From Gammaproteobacteria bacterium (GTDB taxonomy: Bacteria > Pseudomonadota > Gammaproteobacteria > Ga0077554 > Ga007554): DNA of 64,000 nucleotides. The notes under the pieces were generated by a model, which made no database searches, had not been told where the DNA came from, and saw only the letters and a list, made by a program, of their open reading frames with translations. Each line of letters begins with the position of its first letter. The stretch's first letter is position 1. Shown here in pieces: positions 52,213-63,819 of the stretch. The position numbers were made by a program, and so were the translations under genes. The stretch is taken from positions 1,109,314 through 1,173,313 of the forward strand of contig JAMPIW010000007.1 in the NCBI GenBank assembly GCA_040183005.1. Direction: 5' to 3'.

Positions 52213-54162
52213 TTAATACACAAAGAAGGTCAGCAACACCACAAGACCAATGATCATAGCGAAGGCGTAGTGATACATATAGCCCGATTGGGCACGACGT
52301 ATAACACCCGAGATCCAGCCGATGCCGTTTGCTGTGCCGTTCACCATCACACCGTCGATCAGCTTGATGTCGCCAAAGCGCCAGAAGAGACGCCCCACGC
52401 TACGCCCACCACCCGCAAATACAGCATCGTTGAAACTATCGAAACCATATTTTTTATCGAGGATGTTGTATATCCCGGAGAAGCGCTCCTTAAGGCTCTC
52501 GGCAATCTCGGGACGCTTCATATACAGGAACCAGGCCACGGTGACGCCGGCAGCGGATAGCCAAACCGCAGGGGCCATCAGGCCATGAATGATAAACTCA
52601 ACCCAGCCATGATACTCACCACGCAACACCCCCAGCACATCATGCTCAGGCAACACAAAGATGGCACGGCCGAAGAAATCACCAAATTGGAGAGGACCTA
52701 TTGCAATAGCACCTATCACTACCGAGGGGATCGCCAGCAGGATCAGTGGCACAGTCACCACCGCAGGGGATTCGTGCAAATGACTGCGCGTGTGCTCGTC
52801 CATGCGCTCCTTGCCGTGGAATACCAGGAAGAACATGCGGAAGGTATACAGGGCCGTGACAAACACGCCCAACAGAACGGCGAAATAGGCGAACCCGGCG
52901 CCCGGTACAGTCGAGATCTGAACCGCCTCAATAATGCTGTCCTTGGAAAAGAACCCGGAAAATCCGGGGAAACCGATCAAGGCCAGTGCGCCGATTAGCG
53001 ATGTCCAATAAGTGATCGGCATGTATTTTTTCAGGCCACCCATTTTTGTGATGTCCTGTTCATGATGCATGGCGATAATCACCGAGCCTGCGGCCAGGAA
53101 CAGCAACGCCTTGAAGAAGGCGTGGGTCATCAGGTGGAAAATACCTGTCGCATAGGCCGACGCACCCAGCGCCACGGTCATATAACCTAATTGGGAAAGC
53201 GTCGAATACGCCACAACGCGCTTGATATCGTTCTGCACAAGGCCGAGGAACCCCATAAACAGCGCCGTGATTGCGCCGATGACGATCACCACGCTCAGTG
53301 CGGTTTGCGACAATTCATACAACGGCGACATGCGCGCCACCATGAAAATACCGGCAGTCACCATGGTAGCGGCATGGATGAGGGCCGAAATCGGTGTCGG
53401 GCCTTCCATCGAATCCGGCAGCCACACATGCAACGGCACCTGCGCCGATTTACCCATGGCGCCGATGAACAGCAGGATGCAGATCATTGTTATCACGGAC
53501 CATTGCTGATTCATGGCAACTTCGGCAGTGACATTCGCCATCGACGGAGCCGCGCTGAATACATCAGCATAATCCAGGGTATTGAAGTACATCAGCACTG
53601 CCGCGATGCCGAGCAGGAAACCCAGATCACCGACACGGTTGACCAGGAATGCCTTCAGGTTGGCATAAATCGCCGATTCTTTTTGATACCAGAAACCAAT
53701 CAGCAGGTAAGACACCAGACCCACCGCTTCCCACCCGAAGAACAACTGCATAAAATTGTTGGCCATTACCAACATCAGCATGGAGAAGGTAAACAGCGAA
53801 ATATAGCTGAAAAAACGCTGGTAACCGGGATCATCGCGCATATAGCCGACGGTGTAGATATGCACCATCAACGACACAAAGGTCACCACTACCATCATCA
53901 ATGCGGTGAGCTGGTCGATCATGAAGCCGACTTCGAATTTGATTCCGTCGCTGACCAGCCAGGTATAGACCGCACCGTTATACGGATCCGCACCATCCAG
54001 GATGATCTGCTTGAAGACCACCAGCGACAATCCAAAGGAAATGGCAACCCCGATTATGGTTGTCCAATGCGCCCCGGCGCGGCCTATGACCTTGCCGAAC
54101 AGGCCGGCGATAATCGCACCGAACAGTGGCGCCAAGACAACGGCAAGAGAAATATTCTGCAT
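52213..54162 (-). CDS. nuoL: NADH-quinone oxidoreductase subunit L
   Basis: Distal proton pump of complex I with the long lateral helix at its C-terminus. 649 residues, about 16 membrane helices, conserved LFFGWEAVGLVSYLLIGFW, KSAQVPLHVWLPDSMEGPTP, and IKRVVAYSTLSQLGYMTVAL. 13 bases after nuoK. Length typical. Confidence 0.98.
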   Translation of the reverse strand: MQNISLAVVLAPLFGAIIAGLFGKVIGRAGAHWTTIIGVAISFGLSLVVFKQIILDGADPYNGAVYTWLVSDGIKFEVGFMIDQLTALMMVVVTFVSLMVHIYTVGYMRDDPGYQRFFSYISLFTFSMLMLVMANNFMQLFFGWEAVGLVSYLLIGFWYQKESAIYANLKAFLVNRVGDLGFLLGIAAVLMYFNTLDYADVFSAAPSMANVTAEVAMNQQWSVITMICILLFIGAMGKSAQVPLHVWLPDSMEGPTPISALIHAATMVTAGIFMVARMSPLYELSQTALSVVIVIGAITALFMGFLGLVQNDIKRVVAYSTLSQLGYMTVALGASAYATGIFHLMTHAFFKALLFLAAGSVIIAMHHEQDITKMGGLKKYMPITYWTSLIGALALIGFPGFSGFFSKDSIIEAVQISTVPGAGFAYFAVLLGVFVTALYTFRMFFLVFHGKERMDEHTRSHLHESPAVVTVPLILLAIPSVVIGAIAIGPLQFGDFFGRAIFVLPEHDVLGVLRGEYHGWVEFIIHGLMAPAVWLSAAGVTVAWFLYMKRPEIAESLKERFSGIYNILDKKYGFDSFNDAVFAGGGRSVGRLFWRFGDIKLIDGVMVNGTANGIGWISGVIRRAQSGYMYHYAFAMIIGLVVLLTFFVY

Positions 54163-54175
54163 GATTCTGGCGTCC

Positions 54176-54481
54176 CTATCCCTTTAAGGTATCAAGATCT
54201 TCGACATTAATGGTGCGCTTATTGCGGAACAGCACGACCAGAATCGCCAAGCCGATGGCTGCCTCGGCGGCAGCAACCGTGAGTATGAAAAAGACAAATA
54301 CCTGCCCAGCGCTATCGCCAAGATAGTGGGAAAAGGCGATGAAATTCATATTCACTGCCAGCAGCATGAGCTCAATCGCCATGAGCAGGATGATAACGTT
54401 CTTGCGATTGAGGAATATCCCTGCCAGGCTGACGCTGAACAATACAGCCCCCAGAATTAGAAAATCCGATAACGCGATCAT
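54176..54481 (-). CDS. nuoK: NADH-quinone oxidoreductase subunit K
   Basis: 101 residues, three membrane helices, with the conserved membrane Glu pair ([14 protein letters not shown] and [13 protein letters not shown]) that forms part of the central proton channel. Size exactly typical. 66 bases after nuoJ. Confidence 0.97.
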   Translation of the reverse strand: MIALSDFLILGAVLFSVSLAGIFLNRKNVIILLMAIELMLLAVNMNFIAFSHYLGDSAGQVFVFFILTVAAAEAAIGLAILVVLFRNKRTINVEDLDTLKG

Positions 54482-54547
54482 TGCGTCCCCACCCTTTGTA
54501 ATCTTTTATTGTAAATCTCAAGAGCCTGCTCAACCCAGTAAAGCAGT

Positions 54548-55156
54548 TCAACTTTCTTTCTTTTCCGTTTCCATCTTGACGATGCGCACACGATCATTGC
54601 GGCGCGTCGCAACCTGCCATCCCGCATTCTGATACTTGGTCTGTGGCCGTCTGCGCAACGTCAGGGCAATGGCCGCGACAATCGCCACCAGCAAAATCGC
54701 GGCGGCAATTTCAAACGGATATACATACACCGTATAAAGTATTCGCCCCAATTCCTTAGTGTTGCTGTAATCGGCCATATGCCTGGTGGGTTCGGCGAAA
54801 TGCTCCAGCCCAAAATACTTAGGGCCTACCGCAATCGTCATTTCCACCATCACAACCAGCGCGACAATGATTCCCACCGGAAGGTATCTGATGAAGCCCT
54901 CACGCAGTACTGTGATATTGATATCCAGCATCATGACCACGAACAGGAACAACACCATCACCGCGCCAACATATACCAGCACCAGGGTAATGGCGAGGAA
55001 TTCCGCTTCGAGCAGCATCCATAGCGCAGCGCTGGTAAAAAAGGTCAGCACCAGAAAGAGCACGGCATGTACGGGGTTGCGCACGGTAATCACCGCTACC
55101 GACGCAGCCACCAAAATTGCCGCAAAAGCGTAAAAAACGATCTGTTCCATGCTCAT
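54548..55156 (-). CDS. nuoJ: NADH-quinone oxidoreductase subunit J
   Basis: 202 residues, five membrane helices, with AVITVRNPVHAVLFLVLTFF and LEAEFLAITLVLVYVGAVMV, which includes the helix with the pi-bulge in complex I structures. Separated from nuoI by 177 bases that consist mostly of an inserted repeat element. Confidence 0.97.
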   Translation of the reverse strand: MSMEQIVFYAFAAILVAASVAVITVRNPVHAVLFLVLTFFTSAALWMLLEAEFLAITLVLVYVGAVMVLFLFVVMMLDINITVLREGFIRYLPVGIIVALVVMVEMTIAVGPKYFGLEHFAEPTRHMADYSNTKELGRILYTVYVYPFEIAAAILLVAIVAAIALTLRRRPQTKYQNAGWQVATRRNDRVRIVKMETEKKES

Positions 55157-55189
55157 AGTGTATGTGTAGAGTCTGCCTAACTTGATAAG

Positions 55190-55329
55190 TTTACTGTGTC
55201 ACAAAGCGCTGAAGGGCGCATTGCGGCGTTAAAATCGGACTCAAAAGCTCATTTACTAACTGTAAACTCCGCTTTTTCGCCCGATTTTGCCTTGCACTGC
55301 ATCCCTTGATCGCTTTGTGACACAGTAAA
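55190..55329. repeat. MITE-like inverted-repeat element inside the nuo operon
   Basis: A 140-bp element with perfect 19-bp ends (TTTACTGTGTCACAAAGCG and complement). Interior parts (GAAGGGCGCATTGCGGCG, TCGGACTCAAAAG, and on the other side GGGATGCAGTGCAAGGC) match the element at 20326-20478 in reverse orientation, while the outer arms differ. A third, partial copy is at 17083-17122. No coding capacity. Confidence 0.85.
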
Positions 55330-55333
55330 ATAC

Positions 55334-55822
55334 TTAACGGTAAGCCGCATCATGGGTACGATCTGCGGCAATCTGTTTTTCGTAACGGTCGCCCATTGCC
55401 AGCAGCTTGTCCTTGGTCATGATGGTGCCTTCCCTGCTCTCAAAATGGTATTCGAAGATGCGCGTCTCGACGATGGCGTCCACCGGGCACGCTTCCTCGC
55501 AAAAACCGCAGTAAATGCACTTAAACAGGTCGATATCATAGCGTGTGGTACGGCGTGTGCCATCATCACGCGGCGCGGAATCAATGGTGATGGCCAGCGC
55601 CGGGCACACTGCCTCGCACAGTTTGCACGCAATGCAGCGCTCCTCGCCATTGGCGTAGCGGCGCAGCGCATGCAACCCGCGAAAACGGAATGACTGCGGG
55701 GTCTTTTCCTCGGGATACTGCACGGTAATCTTTTTTGCAAAAAAGTACTTGCCCGTGAGCTTCAGCCCAATAAAAAGCTCCCACAGCAGCAGACTTCTAA
55801 AATAGTTTGTGATCGCGTTCAT
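55334..55822 (-). CDS. nuoI: NADH-quinone oxidoreductase iron-sulfur subunit I
   Basis: Ferredoxin-like subunit that passes electrons toward NuoB. 162 residues from the ATG at 55822 ([16 protein letters not shown]), with two 4Fe-4S motifs [16 protein letters not shown] and [16 protein letters not shown]. The frame open to 55867 reaches almost to the nuoH end and is not a natural N-terminus. Confidence 0.98.
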   Translation of the reverse strand: MNAITNYFRSLLLWELFIGLKLTGKYFFAKKITVQYPEEKTPQSFRFRGLHALRRYANGEERCIACKLCEAVCPALAITIDSAPRDDGTRRTTRYDIDLFKCIYCGFCEEACPVDAIVETRIFEYHFESREGTIMTKDKLLAMGDRYEKQIAADRTHDAAYR

Positions 55823-55869
55823 CGGCGTTCTCCATTCAATGCGGGGTGCGCCATACGCGCCCAACACTT

Positions 55870-56916
55870 CTAATCAAACCAAGGGCCTATTTCAGCCAAT
55901 ACCGCAGCTCCCACCACCAGCAGCCAGACTATGGTGATAGGGATAAATATCTTCCAACCCAGACGCATGATCTGGTCATAGCGGTAGCGCGGGAAGGTAG
56001 CCCGGAACCACAGGAATAAAAACAGGAATACCGCCGTTTTGCCGAGCAGCCAGACTATACCAGGCACCCAGGCGAAGGCGTCGGCAAGGATCGGGATACC
56101 TTCGAATGGGGACAGCCAGCCACCCAGGAACATGACAGATGTCAGCACCGACACCAGAATCATGGCGGCGTACTCGGCCAGGAAGAACAGCGCAAACGCT
56201 ATTCCTGAATATTCCACATGAAAACCGGCGACGATCTCGGATTCGCCTTCGGCTACGTCAAACGGCGCACGGTTGGTCTCCGCTACACCGGAAATGAAAT
56301 ACACAAGAAACAACGGCAGCAACGGCAGCCAGAACCAATGTATCACGCTGCCCTGCTGTGCAAGCACAATCTCGCGCAGGTTCAGGCTTCCGGCGGCAAT
56401 CAGCACACCGACCAGGGCAAACCCCATGGCGATTTCGTAGGACACCACCTGTGCGGCGGAACGCAGCGCGCCGAGAAATGCATACTTGGAGTTGGATGCC
56501 CAACCGGCAATGATGATGCCGTAGACGCCCAACGAGGTCATAGCCAGAATATACAACAAGCCTGCGTCGACGTTGGCAAGCACCAGATTGCTGTCGAAAG
56601 GGATCACCGCCCATGCAGCGAGCACCGGCGCAAGCGCCACGATTGGCCCAAGAAGAAATAGGAACCGGTTGGCATTGGTGGGAACAATGATTTCCTTGAG
56701 CACCAATTTCAAACCGTCTGCGATCGGCTGCAACAGTCCGAACGGCCCGACGCGATTGGGGCCGATGCGCACCTGGATATAACCGATCACCTTGCGTTCG
56801 GCCAAGGTGAGATAGGCAACCGAGAGCATGATCGGCACCACAATAACCACAATCTTGAGCACAATCTGGAGGATTTCGGGAATCCCGCTCCACACGGCTT
56901 GCAGCATCTCAAGCAT
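55870..56916 (-). CDS. nuoH: NADH-quinone oxidoreductase subunit H
   Basis: 348-residue membrane subunit that forms much of the quinone chamber. About eight helices and conserved [39 protein letters not shown], and [20 protein letters not shown] loops. Start overlaps nuoG by 8 bases. Confidence 0.98.
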   Translation of the reverse strand: MLEMLQAVWSGIPEILQIVLKIVVIVVPIMLSVAYLTLAERKVIGYIQVRIGPNRVGPFGLLQPIADGLKLVLKEIIVPTNANRFLFLLGPIVALAPVLAAWAVIPFDSNLVLANVDAGLLYILAMTSLGVYGIIIAGWASNSKYAFLGALRSAAQVVSYEIAMGFALVGVLIAAGSLNLREIVLAQQGSVIHWFWLPLLPLFLVYFISGVAETNRAPFDVAEGESEIVAGFHVEYSGIAFALFFLAEYAAMILVSVLTSVMFLGGWLSPFEGIPILADAFAWVPGIVWLLGKTAVFLFLFLWFRATFPRYRYDQIMRLGWKIFIPITIVWLLVVGAAVLAEIGPWFD

Positions 56917-59185
56917 GGGCAGCCACCTTGCCGGACGGCACGGCGCTCTCAGTGCCTTGCAGCCCCAAACGCGCCTTTATAGTCTCAATCTCAGTAAAAT
57001 AGTTCGCTGCCACCTGCCCGTCTGCGGTTTTTTGCAAAGAGGGGGCGCGGCGCACGATGGCGTCGACGGCATACATGGGCGTGTCAATCGTGCCCGATAC
57101 GGCTTCAACACCCAGCTTGGACGGACAAGACCAAATCATTGTGTTGTCCACCTTGGTCTCCGTGGCCGTGGCGCGCAGTTCGTCACGCACCTCTTCCGAT
57201 GAAAAATAGTCAAAACCATCGAGACCAAACAGATTACCCAGCACGCGTAACACTTTCCAGCCTGGACGGGATTCACCCAGCGGTGACACCACGCCCGCGA
57301 AGCTCTGCCAGCGGCCTTCGGCGTTGACAAAGGTGCCCGAGGTTTCGGTGAACGGACCGATGGGCAAAATGACATTGGCATAGCGCTGCATAAGCTCGCT
57401 TTTATAGGACGACAGCGACACCACGAAATCGGCGCCAGTCAGTGCCGTCAGCGCTGTTGTGGGATCGGCGCAATCGAACTCCGGCTCGATACCGAGCAAC
57501 AGGTAGGCTTTCAGCCTGGAATCCAGCATGGCGCGCGCGTCCAGACCAGGGGTCGCTATGGATTCCCCGAAGGCACCACGATGCGGCAGCGCACCCGACA
57601 ACCAGCCTCCCACGCTATTGCCCGCCTCCGGCAAGTAGCCGAACACCGCGTTACTCAACTGCGAGATCACGCCCGCAAGTGCGCGCAGCGTGGACATGGC
57701 GGGATGGGCTAACGCCTGGCTGCCCATCAGCACTGTCGCCTTGTTCGCCTGGCGCAACTGCTGGGCAATTATCTTGTGGGTATCATTCACAGCCACGTCC
57801 GCCAGCAGCGCATCCAATCCCTCTGGCGCTTGCCCGCCAGTCAGATGCAGCAACGCTTTGGCAATCCCGGCAAGGTCACGCTCCATATCCCCAACGCCAG
57901 AGATCAACCTGGCCTTAACCGGAAAGTTGAATTCATAATCTGCGGCGTTGACAAACATCACGCTGGCGCCTACCAGCGCAGCCATGCGCAAGCGGTGAGC
58001 AGCAATAGGCTGCTCTTTGCGCACGTTGGAGCCGATCAGCAACGCGGCATCAACATGTTCAAGATCCGGTATCGCCTGACCGAGCCAAGGATAGACCGGC
58101 GCAATCTGCTGGTCGCTGAAATCACGCTGGCGCAGGCGATGGTCAACGTTGGAGCCGCCCAGACTTCGCACCAGTTTCTGGGTGAGGTACATTTCTTCCG
58201 TGGTGGCAATCGGAGAAATCAATGCGCCCAACTGGCCGGCGCCATGACGGGTCAGCACGGACTTCAGCCCGGCCACGGTGAACTCAAACGCCGTGGTCCA
58301 ATCGGTTTCCTGCCAGTGGCCGTCCTTTTTGATCATCGGCACGCGCAGACGATTAGGACTGCTCAACCCTTCATAGCTGAAGCGGTCGCGGTCGGAAATC
58401 CAGGTTTCATTGATCGCTTCGTTTTCACGCGGTAGAACACGCATTACCTGATTGCCGCGCACATCCACATGGAGATTGGAGCCAATGCAATCATGAGGCG
58501 CAACGGTATCGCGCCTCGCCAATTCCCACGCGCGGGCGGCATACCGGAAAGGTTTGGAGGTCAGCGCGCCCACCGGGCACAAGTCGATGACGTTGCCGGA
58601 CATCTCGGATGCCAACGCCTTTTCGACATAGGTTCCGATTTCCATATGTTCACCGCGCCCGGTGGCGCCAAGCTCTTTGATACCGGCAATTTCCTCGCCA
58701 AAACGCACGCAGCGGGTGCAATGGATGCAGCGTGTCATCTCCGTGGTAATCAGGGGGCCGATGTCTTTGTCTTTGACGACGCGCTTGCTTTCCATGAAAC
58801 GCGAATTGCTGGCACCATAACCCAAGGCCATTTCCTGCAAATCACACTCGCCGCCCTGATCGCAGATCGGGCAATCCAGCGGGTGATTAATCAACAGGAA
58901 CTCCATCACGCCCTTCTGCGCATCAAGCGCGCGGGGAGATTTGGTGTATATCTTCATCCCCTCGGTCACCGGCGTGGCGCAGGCGGGCAAGGGTTTAGCG
59001 GCTTTTTCAACCTCGACCAGACACATGCGGCAATTCGCCGCGATCGACAGCTTCTTGTGATAACAAAAGCGCGGAATAGGAATACCGGCGTCATCCGCAG
59101 CCTCGATAACCATCGCGCCGTCTTTCGCCTCTACCAGCTTCCCATCAATCTCAATATTTACCATGACTGCTTGTCCGTCACTCAA
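56909..59185 (-). CDS. nuoG: NADH-quinone oxidoreductase iron-sulfur subunit G
   Basis: Largest peripheral subunit, 758 residues. N-terminal 2Fe-2S ferredoxin domain ([20 protein letters not shown]), the His/Cys 4Fe-4S site ([19 protein letters not shown]), 4Fe-4S motif [16 protein letters not shown], a third cluster ending in [15 protein letters not shown], then a molybdopterin-oxidoreductase-like domain that is catalytically inactive in the family. One base separates it from nuoF. Confidence 0.97.
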   Translation of the reverse strand: MSDGQAVMVNIEIDGKLVEAKDGAMVIEAADDAGIPIPRFCYHKKLSIAANCRMCLVEVEKAAKPLPACATPVTEGMKIYTKSPRALDAQKGVMEFLLINHPLDCPICDQGGECDLQEMALGYGASNSRFMESKRVVKDKDIGPLITTEMTRCIHCTRCVRFGEEIAGIKELGATGRGEHMEIGTYVEKALASEMSGNVIDLCPVGALTSKPFRYAARAWELARRDTVAPHDCIGSNLHVDVRGNQVMRVLPRENEAINETWISDRDRFSYEGLSSPNRLRVPMIKKDGHWQETDWTTAFEFTVAGLKSVLTRHGAGQLGALISPIATTEEMYLTQKLVRSLGGSNVDHRLRQRDFSDQQIAPVYPWLGQAIPDLEHVDAALLIGSNVRKEQPIAAHRLRMAALVGASVMFVNAADYEFNFPVKARLISGVGDMERDLAGIAKALLHLTGGQAPEGLDALLADVAVNDTHKIIAQQLRQANKATVLMGSQALAHPAMSTLRALAGVISQLSNAVFGYLPEAGNSVGGWLSGALPHRGAFGESIATPGLDARAMLDSRLKAYLLLGIEPEFDCADPTTALTALTGADFVVSLSSYKSELMQRYANVILPIGPFTETSGTFVNAEGRWQSFAGVVSPLGESRPGWKVLRVLGNLFGLDGFDYFSSEEVRDELRATATETKVDNTMIWSCPSKLGVEAVSGTIDTPMYAVDAIVRRAPSLQKTADGQVAANYFTEIETIKARLGLQGTESAVPSGKVAAHA

Positions 59186-60478
59186 TTATGCCGCTGCGGC
59201 TGGCGCTGCCTTACCCACCATACACTGACGGTGGTCGATGTGGTACTGGAATTCATCGCGGAAATGCTTTATGAAGCTAATCACCGGCATTGCCGCAGCA
59301 TCGCCCAAGGCGCAAATAGTGCGGCCCTGAATCTTGTTGGAGACATCCACCAGCATATCCAGATCTTCCGGCTTGCCCTGCCCATGCTCAATACGATGAA
59401 GTACGCGAGACAGCCAGCCCGTCCCCTCGCGGCACGGCGTACATTGACCGCACGACTCCTCATAATAAAAATGAGCGAGGCGCGCCAACACCTTGACCAT
59501 GCAAGCGGTGTCATCTATGACGATCACCGAGCCAGCGCCGAGCATTGAGCCTGCCTTAGCTATGGAGTCGTAATCCATATTGACATTCATCATCATGTCG
59601 CCAGGTACCACCGGCACGGAAGAGCCGCCCGGAATGACGGCTTTTAGCTTGCGCCCGCCGCGCATTCCGCCAGCCATTTCCAGCAACTGGGAAAAAGGCG
59701 TACCCATCGGCACTTCATAGTTCCCCGGTTTGTTCACATGGCCCGATACGGAAAAGATCTTGGTACCGCCGTTGTTGGGCTTGCCCAACTCCAGGAACCA
59801 ACGCCCGCTGTTGCGCATGATGGCCGGCACTGAAGCCAGTGTTTCGGTATTGTTGATCGTGGTGGGCCGTCCGTACAGACCATAGCTGGCGGGAAACGGC
59901 GGCTTGAAACGCGGCTGGCCTTTTTTGCCTTCAAGGGATTCGAGCAGCGCCGTCTCCTCACCGCAGATATAAGCGCCCGCGCCCAGATGCGAATACAACT
60001 CAAAGTCGACGCCCGACTCCAGGATATTCTTGCCGATCAATCCGGCCGCACGAGCCTCGGCCAATGCCGCCTCGAAGCGTTCATAGGGTTCCCAGAACTC
60101 ACCGCGCATGTAGTTATAGCCCGCCGTGGCACCGATGGTATAGGCGGCAATCGCCATTCCTTCGATCAGCGCATGGGGGTTATAACGCAGGATATCGCGG
60201 TCCTTGAACGTGCCCGGCTCGCCCTCGTCGGAATTGCACACGATATACTTCTGGCCGGGGACATTGCGCGGCATGAAACTCCATTTCAAGCCAGTGGGAA
60301 ACCCTGCCCCGCCTCGCCCGCGCAAGGCCGAGGTTTTGAGTTCGGCTATAATCTCATCGGGCGGCGTCTTTTCCGCCAGGATCTTTTTCCATGCCTCATA
60401 ACCACCCGCACTCTGGTAAGTCGCCAGAGTCCAGGGCCGGTCAAGGTGCAATGTATTGAAACAGACTTCGTTAGTCAT
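59186..60478 (-). CDS. nuoF: NADH-quinone oxidoreductase flavoprotein subunit F
   Basis: NADH- and FMN-binding subunit, 430 residues. NADH site [18 protein letters not shown] site [21 protein letters not shown] fold, and the 4Fe-4S site [15 protein letters not shown] near residue 350. Follows nuoE after 5 bases. RnfC in this window shares the same core fold. Confidence 0.98.
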   Translation of the reverse strand: MTNEVCFNTLHLDRPWTLATYQSAGGYEAWKKILAEKTPPDEIIAELKTSALRGRGGAGFPTGLKWSFMPRNVPGQKYIVCNSDEGEPGTFKDRDILRYNPHALIEGMAIAAYTIGATAGYNYMRGEFWEPYERFEAALAEARAAGLIGKNILESGVDFELYSHLGAGAYICGEETALLESLEGKKGQPRFKPPFPASYGLYGRPTTINNTETLASVPAIMRNSGRWFLELGKPNNGGTKIFSVSGHVNKPGNYEVPMGTPFSQLLEMAGGMRGGRKLKAVIPGGSSVPVVPGDMMMNVNMDYDSIAKAGSMLGAGSVIVIDDTACMVKVLARLAHFYYEESCGQCTPCREGTGWLSRVLHRIEHGQGKPEDLDMLVDVSNKIQGRTICALGDAAAMPVISFIKHFRDEFQYHIDHRQCMVGKAAPAAAA

Positions 60479-60483
60479 GGCCG

Positions 60484-60981
60484 TTACTCAAGATTATCGA
60501 GGATTGCGTCAATCTTCGACGGGGTCAGATTCTCGTAGTATTGTTTGCCGATCTGAAACATCGGCGCGCCTGCACATGCCCCCAGGCATTCCACCTCACG
60601 GAGGGTAAATTTGCCATCGGGGGTGGTCTCACCCATACGAGCACCCAACTTCTTCTCAAGATGCGTCACGATTTCATCCGAGCCACACAGCATGCAAGAA
60701 ATGTTGGTGCAAACGGCTATTTTGTGACGACCAACAGGCTTCAGCGAATACATGGAGTAAAAGGTTGCCACCTCGTAAACCGAGATCGGCTCCATCTCCA
60801 GATAACCAGCTACAGCGTCCATCAAGTCCTTGGTCAACCAACCGCCGTTTGCATCCTGCACGATATGCAGCGCGGGGATCACTGCGGACTGTTTTTGCTC
60901 GGATGGGTATTGAGCGACCCACCGGTCGATTCCAGCGCGCACTTCGCCGGAGAGCAGATTCAGATTCGCTTGCGACATCAA
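60484..60981 (-). CDS. nuoE: NADH-quinone oxidoreductase subunit E
   Basis: Thioredoxin-fold 2Fe-2S subunit, 165 residues. Ligands in [13 protein letters not shown] and [11 protein letters not shown]. Overlaps nuoD by 4 bases. Confidence 0.97.
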   Translation of the reverse strand: MMSQANLNLLSGEVRAGIDRWVAQYPSEQKQSAVIPALHIVQDANGGWLTKDLMDAVAGYLEMEPISVYEVATFYSMYSLKPVGRHKIAVCTNISCMLCGSDEIVTHLEKKLGARMGETTPDGKFTLREVECLGACAGAPMFQIGKQYYENLTPSKIDAILDNLE

Positions 60982-62231
60982 CGATCAACCTCACCAAATA
61001 CGATATCCTGTGTCCCGATAATAGCCACCACGTCCGCAATCATGTGACCGCGCACCATCTCGTCCAGCCCGGCAATATGGGCAAACCCCGGCGCGCGGAT
61101 TTTCATGCGATAGGGCTTGTTGGCGCCATCGGATATCAGATAAATTCCGAACTCACCTTTGGGATGCTCCACCGCAGCATAGGCCTCACCCTCGGGCAAG
61201 CAAAAGCCTTCCGTAAACAGCTTGAAGTGGTGGATCAGCGCTTCCATGTCACCCTTCATCTGCACACGCGGCGGCGGCGCAATCTTGTGATTTTCGATCA
61301 TCACAGGGCCGGGGTTCTTGCGCAGCCAGTCGATACACTGGCGGATAATACGATTGGACTGGCGCATCTCCTCGACACGCACCAGATAGCGATCATAGCA
61401 ATCTCCCTGTACTCCGACCGGAATATCAAACTCCAGGCGGTCATACACTTCATAGGGCTGTTTCTTACGCAGATCCCAGGCGATACCAGAGCCGCGCAGC
61501 ATCGGGCCGGTAAACCCTAGCTGCAAGGCGCGCTCCGGCGATACCACGCCGATACCCACGGTACGCTGTTTCCAGATGCGATTGTCTGTCAGCAGGGTTT
61601 CATATTCATCAACATACCTGGGAAAACGCTCAGTGAAATCCTGGATAAAATCCAGCAGCGAACCCTGGCGATTGAGATTGAGCTGATTCACTTCCTTCTG
61701 GTTATGCCACTTGGATGTCTGATAGTGCGGCATGGTTTCCGGAAGATCCCGGTAAACGCCGCCAGGGCGGTAGTAAGCTGCGTGCATGCGCGCGCCGGAC
61801 ACCGCCTCGTAGCAATCCAGCAAGTCCTCACGCTCACGAAAGGCATAGAGGAACACCGTCATCGCTCCGATATCGAGCGCGTGCGCGCCCAACCATAGCA
61901 GATGATTCAGGATGCGCGTGATCTCATCGAACATCACGCGGATATACTGCGCACGCAATGGCGGTTCGATGCCCAGCAACTTCTCCATGGCCAGCACATA
62001 GCCATGCTCGTTGCACATCATGGACACGTAGTCGAGGCGATCCATATAGGGAACGCTCTGATTGTACGGCTTGCTCTCCGCCAGCTTCTCGGTGGCCCGG
62101 TGCAACAGGCCGATATGCGGATCGGCGCGTTCGATGACTTCGCCATCCAGCTCCAGCACCAGACGCAGCACACCATGTGCGGAAGGGTGTTGCGGCCCAA
62201 AATTCATTGTGTAATTGCGTATCTCAGCCAC
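60978..62231 (-). CDS. nuoD: NADH-quinone oxidoreductase subunit D
   Basis: 49-kDa-type subunit at the quinone site, related to NiFe hydrogenase large subunits but without metal ligands. 417 residues from the GTG at 62231 ([20 protein letters not shown]), which has AAGGAGAG 6 bases upstream and gives the usual family length; the frame stays open to 62270 inside nuoC. Conserved [14 protein letters not shown] and quinone-site His/Tyr residues present. Overlaps nuoC by 8 bases. Confidence 0.96.
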   Translation of the reverse strand: MAEIRNYTMNFGPQHPSAHGVLRLVLELDGEVIERADPHIGLLHRATEKLAESKPYNQSVPYMDRLDYVSMMCNEHGYVLAMEKLLGIEPPLRAQYIRVMFDEITRILNHLLWLGAHALDIGAMTVFLYAFREREDLLDCYEAVSGARMHAAYYRPGGVYRDLPETMPHYQTSKWHNQKEVNQLNLNRQGSLLDFIQDFTERFPRYVDEYETLLTDNRIWKQRTVGIGVVSPERALQLGFTGPMLRGSGIAWDLRKKQPYEVYDRLEFDIPVGVQGDCYDRYLVRVEEMRQSNRIIRQCIDWLRKNPGPVMIENHKIAPPPRVQMKGDMEALIHHFKLFTEGFCLPEGEAYAAVEHPKGEFGIYLISDGANKPYRMKIRAPGFAHIAGLDEMVRGHMIADVVAIIGTQDIVFGEVDR

Positions 62232-62844
62232 GCTTGCTCTCCTTCGTGCCCGTCTCATACCTGCTGTCATGGCGGATTACGCGCGGCACCAAGGTACGCG
62301 GCTCTATGCTCACCGGCTCATACACAACGCGTTTCTTCTCGGGGTCGTAACGCATCTCGACATTGCCGATAAGCGGGAAGTCCTTGCGAAACGGATGACC
62401 AATAAAGCCGTAATCAGTGAGCAAGCGGCGCAGGTCGGGATGGCCGTCGAACAGGATGCCGAACAGATCAAATGCCTCACGTTCGAACCAATTCGCCACA
62501 GCCCAGATATCAATAACCGAATCCAGCCGAGGCAGCTCATCGCCAAGAAACACTTTGAGACGCAAACGCTGATTGTTCTGAACAGACAATAAATGGTAAA
62601 CCACGGCAAAGCGCGGGCCTTGCCAGCTTCCTTCGCCATACTCCAGATAGTCCACACCGCACAGGTCGATGAGCTGCTCGAAACCGAACGCGGGTTCGTC
62701 ACGCAATGCCGCGCATACCTCTAAAAGTTTTTCGCAATGCACATCCACGGTCACCTCGCCAACCGCCACGCGGCAATCGGCCAGTGCGTCACCGAAACGC
62801 TCCTGAAGGCTCGCCGCCAGATCCTGTTTTATATCAGACATCAA
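62224..62844 (-). CDS. nuoC: NADH-quinone oxidoreductase subunit C
   Basis: 30-kDa-type subunit, 206 residues, with the signature [20 protein letters not shown] and [20 protein letters not shown]. It is a separate gene from nuoD, unlike the nuoCD fusion of E. coli. 11 bases after nuoB. Confidence 0.97.
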   Translation of the reverse strand: MMSDIKQDLAASLQERFGDALADCRVAVGEVTVDVHCEKLLEVCAALRDEPAFGFEQLIDLCGVDYLEYGEGSWQGPRFAVVYHLLSVQNNQRLRLKVFLGDELPRLDSVIDIWAVANWFEREAFDLFGILFDGHPDLRRLLTDYGFIGHPFRKDFPLIGNVEMRYDPEKKRVVYEPVSIEPRTLVPRVIRHDSRYETGTKESKRG

Positions 62845-62855
62845 TCAATAACTCT

Positions 62856-63335
62856 TTAGCGGGCGATCGTATTGGTACGTTTGATTTTATTTTGCAACTG
62901 AATAATGCCGTACAACAGCGCCTCCGCCGTAGGCGGGCAACCGGGGACATAAATATCGACCGGCACAATACGGTCACACCCTCTCACCACCGAATAGGAA
63001 TAGTGATAATAGCCACCGCCGTTGGCACAGGACCCCATCGAGATCACCCAGCGCGGCTCGGACATCTGGTCATACACCTTGCGTAGCGCAGGGGCCATCT
63101 TGTTGACCAGAGTTCCCGCCACCACCATCACATCGGATTGGCGCGGACTGGGACGGAACACTACGCCAAAACGATCCAAATCATAGCGGGCGGCGCCCGC
63201 GTGCATCATTTCCACAGCGCAGCAGGCCAAACCGAACGTCATCGGCCACAATGAACCCGTGCGCGCCCAATTGATGAGTGAATCGGCAGTGGTCGTGACC
63301 ACACCCTTTTCAAGAACGCCCTCTATTATTCCCAC
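62856..63335 (-). CDS. nuoB: NADH-quinone oxidoreductase subunit B
   Basis: Subunit carrying the last 4Fe-4S cluster (N2) next to quinone. 159 residues from a GTG at 63335 with AGGGAG upstream; the frame extends to 63356 within nuoA. Ligands: tandem CysCys in [11 protein letters not shown], then [16 protein letters not shown] and [12 protein letters not shown]. Overlaps nuoA end by 10 bases with this start. Confidence 0.96.
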   Translation of the reverse strand: MGIIEGVLEKGVVTTTADSLINWARTGSLWPMTFGLACCAVEMMHAGAARYDLDRFGVVFRPSPRQSDVMVVAGTLVNKMAPALRKVYDQMSEPRWVISMGSCANGGGYYHYSYSVVRGCDRIVPVDIYVPGCPPTAEALLYGIIQLQNKIKRTNTIAR

Positions 63336-63682
63336 TCCAGGGCTCCCTTCTTCCACTCATAGATAAACCCGATCACGAGGATGCCGAGAAACACCACCAT
63401 GGCGATGTAACCAAACATGCCTATCTCACCCAGCACCGCAGCCCAGGGAAACAGAAAAGCAATTTCAAGATCGAAGACGATAAACAGGATGGCCACGAGG
63501 TAATAGCGCACATCGAACTTCATGCGCGAATCTTCGAATGCCTCGAAGCCGCACTCATAGGGAGAGAGCTTTTCGCTGTCAGGGCGATTCGGCGCAACCA
63601 AAAAGCCGGCGACTACCGGTGCGACCCCAAAAAAGATGCCAAGCCCGAGAAAAATCAAGATTGGCAAATAGTTTTCCAACAT
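63326..63682 (-). CDS. nuoA: NADH-quinone oxidoreductase subunit A
   Basis: Three-helix membrane subunit, 118 residues from the ATG at 63682 ([15 protein letters not shown]), the usual family start; the frame is open to 63742. Conserved [20 protein letters not shown] loop, whose Cys is accessible at the quinone channel. First gene of the nuo operon. Confidence 0.96.
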   Translation of the reverse strand: MLENYLPILIFLGLGIFFGVAPVVAGFLVAPNRPDSEKLSPYECGFEAFEDSRMKFDVRYYLVAILFIVFDLEIAFLFPWAAVLGEIGMFGYIAMVVFLGILVIGFIYEWKKGALEWE

Positions 63683-63789
63683 TGCCGCTATCCCCCACCC
63701 AAAAGACACAATACCCACGGACGCCCTCTTTGCGCTAGACAAAGGGACGTCATCAATTTTTGCTCACAAAAATATTTATCGAGTTTTCG

Positions 63790-63819
63790 AGTCTAGGCTA
63801 GGAAACAAGATGCTGTCAA
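63790..63819 (-). promoter_or_regulatory. sigma-70-type promoter of the nuo operon
   Basis: On the minus strand, a perfect TTGACA (63819-63814) and TAGACT (63795-63790), 18 bases apart. Transcription would begin near 63783, leaving a leader of about 100 bases before nuoA. No operator that I recognise. Confidence 0.55.

Noticed and set aside
53191-54210. Plus-strand frame of 339 codons opposite nuoL, and a similar one at 58469-59548 opposite nuoG and nuoF
   Set aside because: His/Arg/Gln-rich translations with no motif, lying against well-supported nuo genes.
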